Source: Amnibacterium setariae (GTDB taxonomy: Bacteria > Actinomycetota > Actinomycetes > Actinomycetales > Microbacteriaceae). Taken from it: DNA of 64,000 nt. Under the pieces are notes generated by a model, which was not told where the DNA came from, ran no database searches, and was given only the letters and a program-made list of their open reading frames with translations. Shown one piece after another: positions 19,158 through 28,905 of this stretch (the first letter of the stretch is position 1; every line of letters starts with the position of its first letter). A program made the position numbers and the translations under genes. The DNA is taken from positions 372,001-436,000 of the forward strand of contig NZ_QXTG01000001.1 in assembly GCF_003581425.1 (NCBI RefSeq). The letters are read 5' to 3'.

Positions 19158-19486
19158 TGTCGCAGCGCGCCGGACCCCCCCCGTTCGGCGGATCCCCGAA
19201 CTCGTCGCACCCCCTCGCGTCGCACCCCCTCGCGTCGCACTCCGACTGGGATCGTGCGGCCCCCGCGGCCGTCCGCGAGGCTCGTCCCAGTCGCAAGCGC
19301 GCCCGGGGCGGGCGGGATCGAGGGGGACGACATGCGCAAGACGGTCTTCGAGCTGTACCTGGCCTGGCTGCTGGTCTTCGGCGGCTCCACGCCGCTGCTC
19401 CGCCGCACGGCCTGACCCGCCCGGGCGCTCCGCGGCACCCGCTCGGGGAGCCCCCGGACTGGGCCTCTGTCGCAGCCGTGTGCGAC
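19158..19486. repeat. Cluster of GTCGCA motifs, partly tandem
   Basis: GTCGCA occurs at 19159, 19204, 19219, 19234, 19290 and 19469, plus its complement TGCGAC at 19481. The 19204-19233 part is a perfect 15-bp tandem duplication with a partial third unit. The 19469/19481 pair forms a dyad with a 6-nt spacer about 70 nt before the beta-lactamase-like gene. Looks like a regulatory array, not coding. Confidence 0.4.
19332..19415 (+). CDS. Possible 27-residue membrane peptide
   Basis: ATG 19332 after GAGGGGGAC, reading M-R-K-T-V-F-E-L-Y-L-A-W-L-L-V-F-G-G-S, then a short basic end and TGA at 19413. One hydrophobic stretch. The ribosome-binding site and start (GGGGGAC...ATGCGCA) closely resemble those of the next gene (GGGGGGACACC ATGCGCA), which could mean a duplicated leader. 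Too short to confirm from sequence alone. Confidence 0.35.
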   Translation: MRKTVFELYLAWLLVFGGSTPLLRRTA

Positions 19487-19553
19487 ATGCCGCACCGGGC
19501 ATGCTCCTTCACGGCAGCGGGATCGGGGGATCCGCCGCCGATGGGGGGACACC

Positions 19554-20840
19554 ATGCGCAGAACGCTCATGGCCGGGTTCCTCGCCGCAGCGTTGACGCT
19601 CGGCGGGGTGGTCCCGGCGTTCGCGGACGGGACGGGCGGTACGGCGCCCGTCCCGCTCGCGGTCCGCGGCGCGTACCGCGACGGGAGCGTGCTGACGGCC
19701 GCGGTCGGCTCGGTCGCCTGGGGCGGCGCGCCGACGGGGACCGCGGTGCAGTGGCTGCGCGACGACGCGCCGATCGCCGGCGCGACCGGCGGGACGCTGC
19801 GCCTCCGCGCCGCCGACGTGGGGCACCGCGTCACCGCGCGGGCGACCGCCGTCGTCGCCGAGCAGCCGGTCGTCGCGAAGTCGGCACCGCACGCGGTCCA
19901 GCCCGGCACCACGTCGGAGCAGCGGCTGCGCACGAGCCTCGCGGCGCTGCTCAAGGCCCTGCCCGGTCGGTACACCGTGGAGGCGCGCGAGCTCGACGGC
20001 GGCAGGCGGCTGGTGCGGGTGGCCGCCTCCAAGCACCGCGAGCCGGCCTCGATCTTCAAGCTCTTCGTCGCCTACGGGGTGTTCACCCGCATCGACCGCG
20101 GCACGCTCTCCTACGACGACCGCCTCGCGTCCGGGCTCACGGTGCGCACCTGCCTCCGCGCGATGATCGAGCCGTCCGACAACTACTGCGCGACGGACCT
20201 GCGGCAGCGGATCGGCACGAAGTGGCTCAACCGCCTGCTGCACGAGCACGGGCTCACCGGGACGACCTTCTGGTACGACGGCCACCGGACGAAGACGACC
20301 ACCACCGCCGACGTCGCCGCCGTGCTGACACGCCTGGCACGGGGGCAGCTCGTGTCGTCCACGTCGTCGAAGCGCTTCATCCGTCTGCTCGAGACCCAGG
20401 TCTGGCGCGAGGCGATCCCGCCGGGGCTGCCCGACGGCGTCCGCCAGGCGTCGAAGCCCGGCACGCTCTGGACGAGCACGGGGCTGGTCGAGACCGACTC
20501 GGCGATCGTCTGGGGTCCTCGGTCCCGGTACGTGCTCGTGGTCATGGGCTCGAACGGCGCCACCACCGGCGCGATCACGCGCATCTCGCGGGTCGTGTAC
20601 CGCGAGCTGCAGGGCCGGGGCGGCCCCTCGTTCGTCTACGACCGGCAGCAGATGCGCGCGACGGGCGCCCTCGTGCTCACCGCCGCGGTGTCGCGCCACT
20701 CCCGCGTGCTCGGCCGCTACCGGGCGGGCACGAAGGTGGAGGTGATCGACAGCATGCGCACGCGCTACCTGGTCCGCATCCGCGGGAAGGTCGGCTGGAT
20801 CGACAACGCGCGGCTCACGCTGCGGCACCCGATCCTCTGA
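19554..20840 (+). CDS. Secreted class A beta-lactamase-like serine hydrolase
   Basis: 428 residues, ATG 19554. Signal peptide ending near P-A-F-A-D. Residues about 35-105 form an Ig-like all-beta domain (V-Q-W-L-R-D-D-A-P-I-A-G). The central domain carries all three penicillin-recognising motifs: S-x-x-K in A-S-I-F-K-L, S-D-N in P-S-D-N-Y, and K-T-G-like K-P-G-T near 300. The Glu166 omega-loop Glu is not obvious. A C-terminal SH3-like segment (L-G-R-Y-R-A-G-T-K-V-E-V-I) follows. Could be a beta-lactamase or a wall-associated transpeptidase/esterase homologue; the extra domains favour a cell-wall role. Confidence 0.75.
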   Translation: MRRTLMAGFLAAALTLGGVVPAFADGTGGTAPVPLAVRGAYRDGSVLTAAVGSVAWGGAPTGTAVQWLRDDAPIAGATGGTLRLRAADVGHRVTARATAVVAEQPVVAKSAPHAVQPGTTSEQRLRTSLAALLKALPGRYTVEARELDGGRRLVRVAASKHREPASIFKLFVAYGVFTRIDRGTLSYDDRLASGLTVRTCLRAMIEPSDNYCATDLRQRIGTKWLNRLLHEHGLTGTTFWYDGHRTKTTTTADVAAVLTRLARGQLVSSTSSKRFIRLLETQVWREAIPPGLPDGVRQASKPGTLWTSTGLVETDSAIVWGPRSRYVLVVMGSNGATTGAITRISRVVYRELQGRGGPSFVYDRQQMRATGALVLTAAVSRHSRVLGRYRAGTKVEVIDSMRTRYLVRIRGKVGWIDNARLTLRHPIL

Positions 20841-20901
20841 GCCGGGGCGACGCGGGATAAGCCCCGGGCGAACAGGGCCCTGGTGGCCCCGGGGCGCGCC
20901 G

Positions 20902-20907
20902 TAGCCT
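20902..20907 (+). promoter_or_regulatory. Candidate -10 box of clpC
   Basis: TAGCCT, giving a leader of about 70 nt before the ATG at 20985. A GC-rich dyad (CCCCGGG ... CCCCGGGG, about 20860-20894) lies upstream, which could be a terminator or operator. No confident ClgR or HspR site was found. Confidence 0.3.
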
Positions 20908-20984
20908 CGATGCGACGCCGACGGGCATCCCGTCGACCGTCCAGACGTCGCCCGGTCCGTGCCGGGCAAGCGAGGAGCCACAGC

Positions 20985-23483
20985 ATGTTCGAGCGCTTCA
21001 CCGATCGAGCCCGCCGAGTCGTCGTCCTGGCCCAGGAAGAGGCCAAGATGCTCAACCACAACTACATCGGGACCGAGCACATCCTGCTCGGCCTGATCCA
21101 CGAGGGGGAGGGCGTCGCCGCGAAGGCGCTCGAGTCGCTCGGCATCTCCCTCGACGCCGTCCGCGAGCAGGTCCAGGACATCATCGGCCAGGGCCAGCAG
21201 CAGCCGACCGGCCACATCCCCTTCACGCCGCGGGCGAAGAAGGTCCTCGAGCTGTCCCTGCGCGAGGCGCTGCAGCTCGGCCACAACTACATCGGGACCG
21301 AGCACATCCTGCTCGGCCTCATCCGCGAGGGCGAGGGCGTCGCGGCCCAGGTGCTCGTGAAGCTCGGCGCCGACCTCAACCGGGTCCGCCAGCAGGTCAT
21401 CCAGCTGCTCTCCGGCTACCAGGGCAAGGAGCAGGTCGCCGTGGGCGGCGAGCAGCAGCAGCAGGCGCAGGGGTCGCAGATCCTCGACCAGTTCGGGCGC
21501 AACCTCACGCAGGCCGCGCGCGACGGCAAGCTCGACCCGGTCATCGGGCGCGAGAAGGAGATCGAGCGCGTGATGCAGATCCTGTCGCGCCGCTCGAAGA
21601 ACAACCCCGTGCTGATCGGCGAGCCCGGCGTCGGCAAGACCGCCGTCGTCGAGGGCCTCGCGCAGGCGATCGTCCGCGGCGACGTGCCGGAGACGCTGAA
21701 GGACAAGCAGCTCTACACGCTCGACCTCGGCTCCCTCATCGCCGGGTCCCGCTACCGCGGCGACTTCGAGGAGCGCCTCAAGAAGGTGACGAAGGAGATC
21801 CGCACCCGCGGCGACATCATCACCTTCATCGACGAGATCCACACCCTCGTCGGGGCCGGTGCCGCGGAGGGCGCGATCGACGCCGCGTCGATCCTCAAGC
21901 CGCTGCTCGCCCGCGGTGAGCTGCAGACCATCGGCGCCACGACGCTCGACGAGTACCGCAAGCACTTCGAGAAGGACGCCGCGCTCGAGCGCCGCTTCCA
22001 GCCGATCCAGGTGCAGGAGCCGTCGCTGCCCCACGCGATCAACATCCTGAAGGGGCTGCGCGACCGCTACGAGGCGCACCACAAGGTGTCGATCACGGAC
22101 GGCGCGATCGTCGCCGCGGCGAACCTCGCCGACCGGTACATCTCCGACCGCTTCCTCCCGGACAAGGCCATCGACCTGATCGACGAGGCCGGCGCCCGCC
22201 TGCGCCTGTCGATCCTGTCGGCGCCGCCGGAGCTGCGGGAGTTCGACGAGAAGATCGCGCTGGTCCGCGCGGCCAAGGAGGCCGCGATCGAGGACCAGGA
22301 CTTCGAGAAGGCCGCCGGCCTGCGCGACGAGGAGAAGAACCTCCTCGGCGAGCGCCTGCGCCTCGAGAAGCAGTGGCGCTCGGGCGACGTCAAGACGACC
22401 GCCGAGGTCGACGAGGGCCTGATCGCCGAGGTGCTCGCCCAGGCGACCGGCATCCCGGTGTTCAAGCTCACGGAGGAGGAGTCGAGCCGGCTCATCTTCA
22501 TGGAGAAGGCGCTGCACGAGCGCGTCGTGGGTCAGGAGGAGGCCATCTCGGTCCTCGCCAAGACCATCCGCCGCACCCGCGCCGGTCTGAAGGACCCGAA
22601 GCGCCCCTCCGGCTCGTTCATCTTCGCCGGCCCCACCGGCGTCGGGAAGACGGAGCTGGCCAAGGCGCTCGCCGAGTTCCTGTTCGACGACGAGAACGCG
22701 CTGATCTCCCTCGACATGTCGGAGTACGGCGAGAAGCACACCGTCTCGCGCCTGTTCGGTGCCCCTCCGGGCTTCGTCGGGTTCGAGGAGGGCGGCCAGC
22801 TCACCGAGAAGGTGCGCCGCAAGCCGTTCTCCGTGGTCCTCTTCGACGAGATCGAGAAGGCCCACCCGGACATCTTCAACTCGCTGCTCCAGATCCTGGA
22901 GGAGGGGCGTCTGACGGACGGTCAGGGCCGCGTCGTCGACTTCAAGAACACCGTCATCATCATGACGACGAACCTCGGCACGGCTCAGATCTCGGGCGGT
23001 CCGGTCGGCTTCGTCGCCGCGGGTGACACCTCGACCGACTACGACCGCATGCGGGCGAAGGTCAACGAGGAGCTGAAGCGCCACTTCAAGCCGGAGTTCC
23101 TGAACCGCGTCGACGAGATGATCGTCTTCCCGCAGCTCACCAAGCCCGAGCTGCTGCAGATCGTCGACCTGTTCGTGAAGCGCCTCAGCGACCGGCTGCT
23201 GGACCGCGACATGACCGTCGAGCTGACCGTCCCGGCGAAGGAGCGGCTGATCGAGGTCGGGTTCGACCCGGCCCTCGGCGCCCGTCCGCTGCGTCGTGCC
23301 GTCCAGCACGAGGTCGAGGACAAGCTGAGCGAGAAGATCCTGCACGGCGAGCTGAACCCCGGCGACCACGTGCACGTCGACTTCGCCGACGGGCAGTTCG
23401 TGTTCACGACGAGCAAGCGCGGCGAGCTGGTCGGCGCGACCGCCGGTGCGATCACCGACGGCAGCGAGACCGCGGGCGAGTAG
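20985..23483 (+). CDS. clpC: ATP-dependent Clp protease ATPase ClpC
   Basis: 832 residues, ATG 20985 ([11 protein letters not shown]) after GAGGAGCC. Hsp100 unfoldase that feeds ClpP. Two N-terminal Clp repeats (each with [13 protein letters not shown]), AAA+ domain 1 with G-E-P-G-V-G-K-T (about 213), a UVR-like middle segment ([12 protein letters not shown]), AAA+ domain 2 with G-P-T-G-V-G-K-T (about 550) and D-E-I-E-K-A-H. Essential in many Actinobacteria. Monocistronic with its own terminator. Confidence 0.98.
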   Translation: MFERFTDRARRVVVLAQEEAKMLNHNYIGTEHILLGLIHEGEGVAAKALESLGISLDAVREQVQDIIGQGQQQPTGHIPFTPRAKKVLELSLREALQLGHNYIGTEHILLGLIREGEGVAAQVLVKLGADLNRVRQQVIQLLSGYQGKEQVAVGGEQQQQAQGSQILDQFGRNLTQAARDGKLDPVIGREKEIERVMQILSRRSKNNPVLIGEPGVGKTAVVEGLAQAIVRGDVPETLKDKQLYTLDLGSLIAGSRYRGDFEERLKKVTKEIRTRGDIITFIDEIHTLVGAGAAEGAIDAASILKPLLARGELQTIGATTLDEYRKHFEKDAALERRFQPIQVQEPSLPHAINILKGLRDRYEAHHKVSITDGAIVAAANLADRYISDRFLPDKAIDLIDEAGARLRLSILSAPPELREFDEKIALVRAAKEAAIEDQDFEKAAGLRDEEKNLLGERLRLEKQWRSGDVKTTAEVDEGLIAEVLAQATGIPVFKLTEEESSRLIFMEKALHERVVGQEEAISVLAKTIRRTRAGLKDPKRPSGSFIFAGPTGVGKTELAKALAEFLFDDENALISLDMSEYGEKHTVSRLFGAPPGFVGFEEGGQLTEKVRRKPFSVVLFDEIEKAHPDIFNSLLQILEEGRLTDGQGRVVDFKNTVIIMTTNLGTAQISGGPVGFVAAGDTSTDYDRMRAKVNEELKRHFKPEFLNRVDEMIVFPQLTKPELLQIVDLFVKRLSDRLLDRDMTVELTVPAKERLIEVGFDPALGARPLRRAVQHEVEDKLSEKILHGELNPGDHVHVDFADGQFVFTTSKRGELVGATAGAITDGSETAGE

Positions 23484-23498
23484 CTCCGCCCGCTCGAT

Positions 23499-23535
23499 CG
23501 AAGGGCGCTCCACCGGAAGGGTGGGGCGCCCTTCG
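23499..23535 (+). terminator. Terminator of clpC
   Basis: CGAAGGGCGC pairs with GCGCCCTTCG with partly paired inner sequence, 15 nt after the clpC stop, followed by TCGTT. Confidence 0.8.
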
Positions 23536-23585
23536 TCGTTCCGTCGGCAGGCGTCGCCTGCGCGACGGGGTGGAAGGATGGACGG

Positions 23586-24110
23586 ATGCCCGAGCCGTCG
23601 TTCCGCGTCCGCCGGGCCCGCGTGAAGGACGTGCCGCAGATCCAGGCGCTCGTCGCGCCGCTCGTCGAGCAGCGCATCCTGCTCGGCAAGGACGCCGCCG
23701 TGCTCTACGCGGCCGTCCAGGAGTTCCGGATCGCGGAGGACGCGGCGACCGGGGCCGTCGTCGGCTGCGGCGCCCTCCACGTGATGTGGGACGACCTCGC
23801 GGAGATCCGCACGGTCGCCGTGGACGCCGCCTGGCGGCGGCGGCACGTCGGCCACGCGCTGGTCGAGCGGCTGGAGGACGACGCCCGCGACCTCGGGGTG
23901 AACAAGCTCTTCTGCCTGACCTTCGAGGTCGACTTCTTCTCCGCGCACGGCTACGCGCCGGTCGGCGAGGGCATCGTCGGGCCCGACGTGGTGATCGAGC
24001 TCGCGCGCTCCGGCGACGAGGGCGTGGCGGAGTTCCTGGACCTCGCGCGGGTGAAGCCGAACACCCTCGGCAATACGCGCATGCTCAAGGTGCTGCCCAG
24101 CGCGGACTGA
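23586..24110 (+). CDS. GNAT acetyltransferase, N-acetylglutamate synthase-like
   Basis: 174 residues. GNAT fold with the acetyl-CoA loop W-R-R-R-H-V-G-H-A-L and F-S-A-H-G-Y near the C-terminal part. Sequence style matches the short actinobacterial amino-acid N-acetyltransferase (the Rv2747-type arginine-biosynthesis enzyme that makes N-acetylglutamate): I-R-T-V-A-V-D, K-L-F-C-L-T-F-E, K-P-N-T-L-G-N-T-R-M. Not linked to other arg genes here. Substrate call is by resemblance and moderate. Confidence 0.75.
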   Translation: MPEPSFRVRRARVKDVPQIQALVAPLVEQRILLGKDAAVLYAAVQEFRIAEDAATGAVVGCGALHVMWDDLAEIRTVAVDAAWRRRHVGHALVERLEDDARDLGVNKLFCLTFEVDFFSAHGYAPVGEGIVGPDVVIELARSGDEGVAEFLDLARVKPNTLGNTRMLKVLPSAD

Positions 24111-24210
24111 CCGTCCGCGCGGCCCGCACGCCCTAGTCTGTGGAGCGCGGCGCGGAGCGCGGACGGGTCGCGGCGATCGCCGATGAGCCGCGCCTCGCCC
24201 AGGGAGCGCG

Positions 24211-24960
24211 TTGACCACCGAACGCCTCGAGTTCTTCGACGCCGCAGCGGTGCTCTTCGACCTCGACGGGGTGCTGACGCCGACCGCCGAGGTGCACATG
24301 CGCGCGTGGGCGACGATGTTCGACCGGCTCTTCGCCGAGCGCGGCGTGCAGCCGCCCTACTCCGACGTCGACTACTTCCGGCACCTCGACGGACGCCCCC
24401 GCTACGACGGCGTCGCGAGCCTGCTGGCCTCCCGCGGCGTCGAGGTGCCGTGGGGCGACCCGGCCGACCCCGACGACGCGGACACCGTCTGCGGCATCGG
24501 CAACCGCAAGAACACCGTCTTCTCCGCCCTGCTCGAGGCCGAGGGCATCGCCGCCTATCCGGGCTCGCTCGCCGTGCTCGACCGCCTCGGTGCCCTCGGG
24601 ATCCCGGCCGCGGTCGTCTCCAGCTCGAAGAACGCGGGCCCGGTGCTGGCCGCCGCGCACCTGGCCGACCGCTTCCCGGTCGTCGTCGACGGCGTCGTCG
24701 CCGCGAGCGAGGGCCTGCCGGGCAAGCCGCAGCCGGACATCTTCCTCGCGGGCGCCGCGCGCCTGCAGGTCGATCCGGCGAACGCGGTCGTCGTGGAGGA
24801 CGCCGTCTCCGGCGTCGCCGCGGGCCGCGCCGGCCGCTTCGGGCTCGTGGTCGGCGTCGACCGCGGCGTGGGTTCGACGGCGCTCCGCGATGCGGGCGCC
24901 GACGTCGTGGTCGGCGACCTCGCCGATCTGCTGGCCGGCCAGGAGGGTGCATCCCGGTGA
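24211..24960 (+). CDS. HAD sugar phosphatase/beta-phosphoglucomutase-like
   Basis: 249 residues from TTG 24211 after AGGGAGC. HAD motif I F-D-L-D-G-V-L-T, motif II S-S-S, motif III G-K-P-Q-P-D, motif IV V-V-E-D-A-V-S-G-V. The DxD plus cap layout matches beta-phosphoglucomutase and related trehalose-linked enzymes. Overlaps the GH65 phosphorylase (GTGA), the classic pair: the phosphorylase releases beta-glucose 1-phosphate and this enzyme converts it to glucose 6-phosphate. Confidence 0.88.
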   Translation: MTTERLEFFDAAAVLFDLDGVLTPTAEVHMRAWATMFDRLFAERGVQPPYSDVDYFRHLDGRPRYDGVASLLASRGVEVPWGDPADPDDADTVCGIGNRKNTVFSALLEAEGIAAYPGSLAVLDRLGALGIPAAVVSSSKNAGPVLAAAHLADRFPVVVDGVVAASEGLPGKPQPDIFLAGAARLQVDPANAVVVEDAVSGVAAGRAGRFGLVVGVDRGVGSTALRDAGADVVVGDLADLLAGQEGASR

Positions 24961-27446
24961 TCGATCGCGACCGCTTCCCCGTCGACGAGTGGCGACTCGT
25001 CGAGCGCATCTGGTCGGAGGACCGGATGGGCCTCGGCGAGACGATCTTCACCGTCGCCAACGGCTACCTCGGCATGCGCGGCAACAGCTCGGAGGGCCGC
25101 GACGCCCACGAGCACGGCACGTTCATCAACGGCTTCCACGAGGTCTGGCCGATCCGGCACGCCGAGCAGGCGTACGGCTTCGCCGAGGTCGGGCAGACGA
25201 TCGTCAACGTGCCGGACACGAAGATCATCCGGCTGTACGTCGACGACGAGCCGCTCGTGCTCGACGTGGCCGAGCTGCTCAGCTACGAGCGCTCCCTCGA
25301 CTTCCGCGACGGCGTCCTGCGCCGCGACCTGCTGTGGCTGACGCCGTCGGGCAAGCGCGTCCGGGTGCGGTCGGACCGCATGGTCTCGTTCGTCGAGCGC
25401 CACCTCGCGGTGATGTCGTTCGAGGTCACGGTCGAGAACGCGGACGCGACCGTCGTGCTGTCGAGCCAGATCCTCAACCGGCAGGACGGCGAGGACGAGT
25501 TCGGCCGCACGATCCCGGCCGCCCAGGCGACCGGCGCCTTCGACCCGCGCCGTGCGGAGCGGCTCGCGGAGCGGGTGCTGCAGCCCGTCGAGCACTGGCA
25601 GCAGGGCGACCGCAGCGTGCTCAGCTACCGGGTCACCCACTCGCACATGACGCTCTCCGTCGCGACGGACCACGTGATCGAGACGGAGAACGAGGTGCGG
25701 ATGCGCCCCTCGATCGCGCCGGACATCGCGAAGAACGTCTACCAGGTGCGCGCGAAGGCCGGCGTGCCCATCAAGCTCACGAAGTTCGCGGCGTACCACA
25801 GCTCGCGCAGCGTGCCGCCGCGCGAGCTGATCGACCGCGGCGAGCGGCTGCTCGACCGCGCCCTCGAGTCGGGCGCGGACGAGCAGCGGCAGCTGCAGCG
25901 CGAGTGGCTCGACGCGTTCTGGGAGCGCAGCGACGTCGAGATCGAGGGCCAGCCGGAGATCCAGCAGGCGACGCGCTGGAACCTCTTCATGCTCGCGCAG
26001 GCCGCGGCCCGCGCGGACTCGAGCGGCGTGCCGGCGAAGGGGCTCACCGGCAGCGGCTACAGCGGCCACTACTTCTGGGACACCGAGATCTACGTGATGC
26101 CGTTCCTCACGTACACGAGCCCGCTGTTCGCCCGGAACGCCCTGAAGATGCGTGAGCGGATGCTGCCCGCGGCCCGGAAGCGGGCGCGGCAGCTGAACGA
26201 GGGCGGCGCCCTCTTCCCGTGGCGCACGATCAGCGGCGAGGAGGCCTCCGCCTACTACGCCGCCGGCACCGCGCAGTACCACATCAACGCCGACGTGACC
26301 TACGCCGTCGCGAAGTACGTGCGCGCTACCGGCGACGCGGACTTCCTCGCCCGCGGCGCGATCGACATGGTCGTGGAGACCGCGCGGCTCTGGACGACGC
26401 TCGGGTTCTGGCGGCACACCGAGGGCAGCTCGTTCCACATCCACGGCGTGACCGGTCCGGACGAGTACACGACGGTCGTGAACGACAACCTCTTCACGAA
26501 CGTGATGGCCCGCTTCAACCTCCGGTACGCGGCGGAGAGCGTGCGTGTCGTGGCGGACCAGTTCCCGGAGGCGTACGCCCGGATGGTCGAGCGCGTCGGC
26601 TTCGACGAGTCCGAGATCGGGGAGTGGGAGCGCGCCGCCGAGGCGATGGTGATCCCCTACTCGAAGGCGTTCACGATCCACCCGCAGGACGCCCACTTCC
26701 TCGACCGCGAGGTGTGGGACCTGGAGAACACGCCGGCGGACAAGCTGCCGCTGCTGCTGCACTACCACCCGCTCGTCATCTACCGCTTCCAGGTGCTGAA
26801 GCAGGCGGACGTCGTGCTGGCGCTGTTCCTGCTCGCGGACGAGTTCACCGACGAGATGAAGCGCGCCGACTTCGACTACTACGACCCGCTGACGACGGGC
26901 GACTCGACGCTCTCCGCGGTCGTGCAGTCGATCATCGCGGCGGAGATCGGCTACCGCGACCTCGCGATGGAGTACTTCGAGCACGCGCTGTTCGTCGACC
27001 TCGACGACCTGCACAACAACGCGAGCGACGGCGTGCACGTCGCCTCGACGGGCGGTGTCTGGAGCGCGCTCGTCTACGGCTTCGGCGGCATGCGCGACTC
27101 CGGCGGTCACCTCACCTTCGACCCGCGCCTCCCGGCGGACTGGACCTCGCTGAGGTTCCGGCTGCGGTGGCAGGGCAGCCGGCTGCTCGTGACGCTGAGC
27201 CGGACCGAGCTCACGATCGCGGTGCAGTCGGGCGGTGACGTCGACCTGTCCGTGCGCGGGGAGAAGTACACGGCGCGCGAGGGGTCCGTGCTGCGCGTCC
27301 GGCTGCTCGGCCAGGGCCCGCTCCTGCAGGGGCGGCCGACGGTGCAGCAGTGGGCGAAGACGCGTCGCGACGACGGGTCGCTGCTCACCGCGAGCATCCC
27401 GACGGTGCCGGACTGGGACGTGCCCGACGTCGACGGCCAGAGCTGA
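24957..27446 (+). CDS. GH65 disaccharide phosphorylase (maltose/trehalose/kojibiose type)
   Basis: 829 residues from GTG 24957, overlapping the HAD gene by 4 nt. N-terminal beta-sandwich (N-G-Y-L-G-M-R-G near 40), then an (alpha/alpha)6 barrel with F-W-D-T-E and the general-acid Glu in V-T-G-P-D-E-Y (about 502), H-Y-H-P for phosphate, and a C-terminal beta domain. Phosphorolyses an alpha-linked glucose disaccharide with inversion, giving beta-glucose 1-phosphate and glucose. The exact disaccharide cannot be read from sequence; fusion to the HAD gene is common in Actinobacteria. Confidence 0.93.
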   Translation: MIDRDRFPVDEWRLVERIWSEDRMGLGETIFTVANGYLGMRGNSSEGRDAHEHGTFINGFHEVWPIRHAEQAYGFAEVGQTIVNVPDTKIIRLYVDDEPLVLDVAELLSYERSLDFRDGVLRRDLLWLTPSGKRVRVRSDRMVSFVERHLAVMSFEVTVENADATVVLSSQILNRQDGEDEFGRTIPAAQATGAFDPRRAERLAERVLQPVEHWQQGDRSVLSYRVTHSHMTLSVATDHVIETENEVRMRPSIAPDIAKNVYQVRAKAGVPIKLTKFAAYHSSRSVPPRELIDRGERLLDRALESGADEQRQLQREWLDAFWERSDVEIEGQPEIQQATRWNLFMLAQAAARADSSGVPAKGLTGSGYSGHYFWDTEIYVMPFLTYTSPLFARNALKMRERMLPAARKRARQLNEGGALFPWRTISGEEASAYYAAGTAQYHINADVTYAVAKYVRATGDADFLARGAIDMVVETARLWTTLGFWRHTEGSSFHIHGVTGPDEYTTVVNDNLFTNVMARFNLRYAAESVRVVADQFPEAYARMVERVGFDESEIGEWERAAEAMVIPYSKAFTIHPQDAHFLDREVWDLENTPADKLPLLLHYHPLVIYRFQVLKQADVVLALFLLADEFTDEMKRADFDYYDPLTTGDSTLSAVVQSIIAAEIGYRDLAMEYFEHALFVDLDDLHNNASDGVHVASTGGVWSALVYGFGGMRDSGGHLTFDPRLPADWTSLRFRLRWQGSRLLVTLSRTELTIAVQSGGDVDLSVRGEKYTAREGSVLRVRLLGQGPLLQGRPTVQQWAKTRRDDGSLLTASIPTVPDWDVPDVDGQS

Positions 27447-27481
27447 GTCGGGTGCCCCGCTGAGCGGAGGCGCCTCGCGCG

Positions 27482-28813
27482 TCAGGAGGTGACGGCCTCG
27501 AGGATCGCGTCGCGGAGCTTCGCGAGATCCGGGCCGAGCATCGTGCCGAAGCCGAGGCGCTTCGCCTCCGCCTCCCGGCGCGCCGCCTGCAGCACCGGGC
27601 GGATCTCGCCGGCGAGGCTGATCTCGCCGCACACGGCGAGGTCGGGGCGCAGCGGGCGGTCCGTGACCGCCGATGCGAGGGCGAGCGCGATCGCGAGGTC
27701 GACGGCCGGCTCGGTCAGCCGCACCCCGCCGACGGTCGAGACGTAGACGTCCTTGCCGGCGAGCTGGATGTGGGCGTGCTTGATGAGCACGGCGATCAGC
27801 ATCGCGACCCGTGCGCTGTCGACGCCGTTCACCACGAGCCGGGGGTTCGGCGCGTGCGAGTCGACGACGAGCGCCTGCACCTCCACGGGGATCGCGCGGC
27901 GCCCCTCGAGCGCGAGGGTGACGCACGTGCCCGGCTCGGTGCCGATCGAGCGGGAGAGGAAGAGGCCGCTGGGGTCGGGGACGCCGGCGATGCCCTCGCC
28001 CGTCATCTCGAAGCAGCCGACCTCGTCCGTGGGGCCGAACCGGTTCTTGACCGCGCGCACGAAGCGGAGGGCCGTCGAGCGGTCGCCATCGAAGTGGCAC
28101 ACGACGTCGACGAGGTGCTCGAGCACGCGCGGCCCGGCGATCTGCCCGTCCTTCGTGACGTGGCCCACGAGCAGGACGGGGATGTTCCGCTCCTTCGCCA
28201 CCCGGGTGAGCGAGGCCGCGACCTCGCGGACCTGGCCGGGACCGCCGGCGATGCCGGTCGCGTCCGCCGTCGACACGGTCTGCACCGAGTCGACGATGAT
28301 CAGCTGCGGCTGCACCTGGTCGATCTGGCCGAGCACGACGGCGAGGTCGGTCTCGGCGGAGAGCAGCAGGTTCGGGCTGAGGCTGCCGGTGCGCTCGGCG
28401 CGCATCCGCACCTGCCCGAGCGACTCCTCCGCGCTGACGTAGAGCACGCGGGCGCCCATCGCCGCGACGTGGGAGGCGACGGCGAGCAGCAGCGTGCTCT
28501 TGCCCACGCCCGGCTCGCCGGAGAGGAGGATCACCGAGCCCGGGACGACGCCGCCGCCGAGCACCCGGTCGAACTCGCTCTCGCCCGTGCGCCGGCGCTG
28601 CACCGGGTCGGTCGGGACCTCGGTGATCGGCTTCGCCTGCCGGCCGGGCGTGACCGTCGCGGCCTGGACGCGGCCCGCGGCCGCGGGCTCCGCCTCCTGC
28701 ACCGTGCCCCAGCCCTGGCACTCCGGGCAGCGACCGACCCACTTCGCCGTGCGCCACCCGCACTCCGCGCAGCGGTACCCGGCGGGCGTCGGGCGGGGAC
28801 GGGTGCTGGCCAT
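27482..28813 (-). CDS. radA: DNA repair protein RadA/Sms
   Basis: 443 residues. N-terminal zinc finger C15-x2-C18 ... C29-x2-C32, RecA-like ATPase with Walker A G-E-P-G-V-G-K-S (99-106), the RadA-specific K-N-R-F-G motif (about 260) and a C-terminal Lon-protease-like domain. A DnaB-type helicase acting in branch migration of recombination intermediates. Starts leaderless: TATCTT, 6 nt, ATG. Converges with the GH65 gene 35 nt away. Confidence 0.97.
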   Translation of the reverse strand: MASTRPRPTPAGYRCAECGWRTAKWVGRCPECQGWGTVQEAEPAAAGRVQAATVTPGRQAKPITEVPTDPVQRRRTGESEFDRVLGGGVVPGSVILLSGEPGVGKSTLLLAVASHVAAMGARVLYVSAEESLGQVRMRAERTGSLSPNLLLSAETDLAVVLGQIDQVQPQLIIVDSVQTVSTADATGIAGGPGQVREVAASLTRVAKERNIPVLLVGHVTKDGQIAGPRVLEHLVDVVCHFDGDRSTALRFVRAVKNRFGPTDEVGCFEMTGEGIAGVPDPSGLFLSRSIGTEPGTCVTLALEGRRAIPVEVQALVVDSHAPNPRLVVNGVDSARVAMLIAVLIKHAHIQLAGKDVYVSTVGGVRLTEPAVDLAIALALASAVTDRPLRPDLAVCGEISLAGEIRPVLQAARREAEAKRLGFGTMLGPDLAKLRDAILEAVTS

Positions 28814-28819
28814 GCCTCG

Positions 28820-28825
28820 AAGATA
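28820..28825 (-). promoter_or_regulatory. Leaderless -10 box of radA
   Basis: TATCTT on the reverse strand, then CGAGGC and the ATG at 28813. Exactly 6 nt spacing. Confidence 0.5.
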
Positions 28826-28905
28826 TGTGCGGGCACCGACATCCTCGCGAGGCGCACACGGAAAGGGTGCGGGAGGATCAGGGGCCCTGGAGGAAGGAGC
28901 CCGGC

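Noticed and set aside
19204-19241. CRISPR-like short tandem repeat
   Set aside because: Units are 15 bp, directly adjacent and without spacers; no cas genes nearby.
19509-24299. Reverse-strand open frame of about 1600 codons
   Set aside because: Antisense of the beta-lactamase-like gene and clpC; no recognisable domain and Leu/Arg/Asp-repeat composition.
28120-28825. Forward open frames antisense to radA
   Set aside because: RadA is complete with zinc finger, Walker A and K-N-R-F-G on the reverse strand; forward frames lack motifs.
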